NCBI GenBank assembly: GCA_964492895.1 | Contig: CAZBLR010000003.1 | Location: 1 to 64,000 of the forward strand | DNA length: 64,000 bases | Direction: 5' to 3' | DNA from: DATLWN01 sp964492895 | Lineage (GTDB): Bacteria; Pseudomonadota; Zetaproteobacteria; Mariprofundales; Mariprofundaceae | Shown: one piece after another, positions 61,706 to 64,000 of the stretch | Position numbering within the stretch: position 1 is the first letter of the stretch | Layout of the letters: each line of letters opens with the position of its first letter | Translations under genes and position numbers: made by a program | Notes under the pieces: model-generated | Seen by the model: the letters and a program-made list of their open reading frames with translations, nothing else | Databases searched by the model: none | Told to the model about the DNA's origin: nothing

Positions 61706-62368
61706 CTAGCAGAGCTGCGGATCCTTCAGCAGCGCCTGCATCTCGGCCAGGAGCCGGCGTCGGCCCAGCAGCAGGCGCAGGCGTCCGCCCCCGGATGTCC
61801 GCCACAGGTGGGCGGCGCGGATGCCGGCCAGGAGCAGGGTGCGCACCTTGTCGGTGTTGGCGGCCTGGGACAGGTGCTCGGTCTTGCCGTGGATGATGAT
61901 GCGCGGCGCAAGCGTGCTCAGGGTGTCGCCGTACAGCGCGGCCAGGCCGGCGATCACGGAGGGGTGGGTGGGATTGGCGAAGTAATCGGCCTGGGAGCGG
62001 GCCCGGCCGATGCCGCCGGCGATCCGTGCCAGCATGTCCGGCTTGCTGCACAGGCGGCGCTCCAGGCGCATCAGGCTGGCCCCGTAGGCGACGATGGCCT
62101 TGGCTTCGGGGACCGGCGCCCCCTTGAGCATGCGCATGGCCAGGTGCAGGCCCGTGTGCAGCCGGCGCAGGCCGCCATAGGCCTGTTCCGGGCTGTCGGC
62201 GGCCTCGGCCAGGATGCTGTGCACGCAGGTCTCGAAATCGTCGGCATCGACCGTGCCCTTGCGGGCGATGACGTCGACCATGTATGCGGCCTGCACCAAT
62301 GCGGCGAAGGCCACGGCACGGTCGCGCGCATGGCTTCGGGGACCCTTCCGGTTGAGCTCGGATGGCAT
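61706..62368 (-). CDS. hflD: High frequency lysogenization protein HflD
   Basis: Peripheral membrane protein of about 220 residues from the ATG at 62368. The C-terminal segment NPTHPSVIAGLAALY and GGGRLRLLLGRRRLL are family-typical, and the N-terminal helix AVAFAALVQAAYMVD matches. In many gammaproteobacteria it lies between mnmA and purB; here neither is adjacent. Restricted to Gammaproteobacteria, so useful for placing the organism. Diverges from the DUF455 gene with an 18-nt gap. Confidence 0.9.
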   Translation of the reverse strand: MPSELNRKGPRSHARDRAVAFAALVQAAYMVDVIARKGTVDADDFETCVHSILAEAADSPEQAYGGLRRLHTGLHLAMRMLKGAPVPEAKAIVAYGASLMRLERRLCSKPDMLARIAGGIGRARSQADYFANPTHPSVIAGLAALYGDTLSTLAPRIIIHGKTEHLSQAANTDKVRTLLLAGIRAAHLWRTSGGGRLRLLLGRRRLLAEMQALLKDPQLC

Positions 62369-62385
62369 GGCGCTATTGTGTCGGC

Positions 62386-63219
62386 ATGCCGACACGCGAA
62401 CAAGCCGCAGCAGGCCGCATGGGGGACGGATTGTTCGTCCGTGCCGGCCGGGCGCTGCTGCTGACCGATTTCGGGGCCAAGGCGGTCGAGGTGGCCGGCC
62501 TGTTGCAGGATGTGCGCCACGGGCGGTGGCGCCGCGACGCGCTGGCCGGGATGATCGACGTGCGTGCCCCGGGCCGGCCCGAACGCCCGCAGCTGGTGGC
62601 CCCGGGCCTGGTGCCGCGCCGGGGCATGGGCAGCCCGGCGGGCCGGCTGGCCCTGATGCACGCGGTGGCCCATATCGAGTTCAATGCCATCAACCTGGCG
62701 CTGGATGCGGTGCACCGCTTCCGCGACATGCCGGACGCCTATTATGCCGACTGGCTGCAGGTGGCCGACGAGGAATGTCGCCATTTCGCGATGGTGCGCG
62801 CCTACCTGCAGGTGCACGGGGCCGATTACGGCGATTATCCGGCCCATGACGGCCTGTGGGAGATGGCCGTCAACACGGCCGACGACGTGCTGGTGCGCAT
62901 GGCGCTGGTGCCGCGGGTGCTGGAGGCCCGGGGCCTGGATGTGACGCCGGGCATGATCGACCGGCTCAGGCAGGCCGGGGACGACGAGGCGGCCGGGGTG
63001 CTGGAAGTGATCTACGCGGAGGAGGTCGGCCATGTCGCGTCCGGCACGCGCTGGTTCCGCCACCTGTGCGACGGACGGGGCCTGGAGCCCGCATCCACGT
63101 TCTTCGACCTGCTTGGCCGCCATTTCCCGGACGGCCTGCATGGGCCCTACAACCTGCCGGCGCGCCGCGTGGCCGGATTCTCCGAGCGCGAGATCGCGAT
63201 CCTGACCGAGGGCCTGTAG
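62386..63219 (+). CDS. DUF455 ferritin-like protein
   Basis: A 277-residue helical protein from the ATG at 62386 (an ATG at 62419 is also possible). The ferritin-like carboxylate motifs are visible: HAVAHIEFNAI near residue 94, DEECRHFAMV near 128, and EEVGHVASG near 210, enough for a di-iron centre. The family is related in fold to MiaE-type monooxygenases, but its substrate is unknown. Confidence 0.85.
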   Translation: MPTREQAAAGRMGDGLFVRAGRALLLTDFGAKAVEVAGLLQDVRHGRWRRDALAGMIDVRAPGRPERPQLVAPGLVPRRGMGSPAGRLALMHAVAHIEFNAINLALDAVHRFRDMPDAYYADWLQVADEECRHFAMVRAYLQVHGADYGDYPAHDGLWEMAVNTADDVLVRMALVPRVLEARGLDVTPGMIDRLRQAGDDEAAGVLEVIYAEEVGHVASGTRWFRHLCDGRGLEPASTFFDLLGRHFPDGLHGPYNLPARRVAGFSEREIAILTEGL

Positions 63220-63380
63220 CCGCGGGTCCCGACCCTGTGACATACCGGAGTCACGGGCTTCCACTTACTTGTATTCCGAGTCGCCATTCCTAGCCTGCGT
63301 GCCCATCTGTGGGGAGGGAACCTCGCCTCGGGACAGCGGCGCTTGGGCCGCCGTTTCCCAGGGACGACAAGGAGTCGACG

Positions 63381-64000
63381 ATGCTGATGCGATCCACGCT
63401 GATGGTGCTGGCGGTGGCGCTGTGCCTGATCACGGGCGGTGTGCCCCAGGCAAGGGCGGGCATCGTCATCCATGGTGCCGGCGGCACCTTCCCGTATCCG
63501 ATCTATGCCTGGTGGGCGCTGCGCTACGGCCGGCAGAGCGGCACCAAGATCCTGTACGACGCCATCGGCTCCGGCGGCGGCATCGAGCGCATCGAGAGCC
63601 GGGCGGTCGACTTCGGCGCCTCGGACGCACCCCTGACCCCGGCGGAGCTGCAGAAGTACGGCCTGATCCAGTTCCCGACGGTGCTGGGCGGCGTGGTGCC
63701 GGCGATCAATGTGCCGGGCGTGCCGTTCGGTCAGCTGAAGCTGACCGGGCCGGTACTGGCCGAGATCTTCCTCGGCAGGATCACGCGCTGGAACGATCCG
63801 ATGCTCAGGGTGCTGAATCCGACGATGGACCTGCCCGACCTGCCGATCACGGTCGTGCACCGCACCAAGGGCTCGGGCACCACGTGGATCTTCACCAATT
63901 ACCTGAGCAAGGTCAGCCCGGCCTGGCGCCGGAGTCTCGGCAACCACAAGCTGATCGACTGGCCGGTCGGCGTCGCCGCCATCGGCAACGGCGGCATCAT
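63381..64000 (+). CDS. pstS: Phosphate-binding periplasmic protein PstS, N-terminal part
   Basis: The frame opens at the ATG at 63381 behind AAGGAG (63369-63374) and runs off the window without a stop, about 206 residues visible. A signal peptide ends near residue 26 (QARA-G). The mature protein begins IVIHGAGGTFPYPIYAWW, with GSGGGIERI, FGASDAPL and HRTKGSGTTWIF, the phosphate-contacting loops of PstS. The rest of the pst operon probably follows outside the window. I see no clear Pho box upstream. Confidence 0.92.
   Translation, partial: MLMRSTLMVLAVALCLITGGVPQARAGIVIHGAGGTFPYPIYAWWALRYGRQSGTKILYDAIGSGGGIERIESRAVDFGASDAPLTPAELQKYGLIQFPTVLGGVVPAINVPGVPFGQLKLTGPVLAEIFLGRITRWNDPMLRVLNPTMDLPDLPITVVHRTKGSGTTWIFTNYLSKVSPAWRRSLGNHKLIDWPVGVAAIGNGGI

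Noticed and set aside
63230..63270. CTGTGACATACC...GTCACGGG before pstS as a Pho box
   Set aside because: It is an imperfect inverted repeat and does not show the two direct CTGTCAT-like units at 11-nt spacing expected for PhoB.

Overview
The window reads as a chromosomal segment of a GC-rich gammaproteobacterium. Support comes from HflD, an LptE/MsbA-type LPS system, the order tRNA-Leu-tig-clpP-clpX-lon-hupB, RpoH and the ispD-ispF pair. An APS-type (iron-sulfur) CysH, a class I fructose-1,6-bisphosphatase and a sulfur/Fe-S gene set would suit a sulfur- or iron-linked autotroph, but that lifestyle is inference. No rRNA, CRISPR array, prophage or intact insertion sequence was seen.

Layout. 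1-4000: end of a DASS-family transporter, then cysH-cysD-cysN (sulfate activation and APS reduction). A 223-nt spacer packed with hairpins and a dispersed repeat splits cysD from cysN. 4003-5845: ubiA, hemC. 5870-6761: five tRNAs (Pro, Arg, His, Lys, Leu) with promoters and hairpins. 6792-13200: tig, clpP, clpX, lon, hupB (protein quality control and HU), then tRNA-Val and tRNA-Asp. 13257-18801: fbp, family-4 UDG, a CorC-like membrane protein, a CcsA/YpjD-like protein, ispD, ispF and an unknown gene. 18802-19286: REP-like remnants and a small membrane ORF. 19287-29096: zinc-ribbon protein, ftsE-ftsX, rpoH behind a perfect CIRCE operator, leuS-lptE-holA-bioA and a radical SAM gene. 29206-33774: rpsO, pnp, an M16 peptidase, cysE. 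33786-36967: iscR with its own operator-like site, iscS, iscA, a double-ACT protein, def.

36977-52638 is the most unusual part. A four-gene minus-strand operon (ExeA-like ATPase, degenerate HD-GYP protein, two double cyclic-nucleotide-binding-domain proteins) faces a plus-strand envelope-polysaccharide operon. The first plus-strand gene encodes a single lipoprotein that joins a seven-bladed FG-GAP propeller, an OmpA-like peptidoglycan-binding domain and a Wza-type export channel. It is followed by a Wzc-like tyrosine kinase, a tiny Arg-rich membrane protein, a Wzy/O-antigen-ligase-like protein, an AMIN-amidase-LysM protein, an MsbA-like exporter and two tandem DUF374 acyltransferases. No glycosyltransferase is present. 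I infer a polysaccharide export complex tied to the cell wall by its own channel protein and controlled by the divergent nucleotide-sensing module.

52777-55128: an AT-richer HD-GYP c-di-GMP phosphodiesterase receptor lies between the second DUF374 gene and a decayed third copy. 55246-64000: an SDR, small membrane proteins, a secreted phosphoesterase, then a minus-strand run argC, DUF6776-like, bactofilin, gamma-carbonic anhydrase-like and Ppx/GppA. HflD, a DUF455 ferritin-like protein and the start of pstS close the window.
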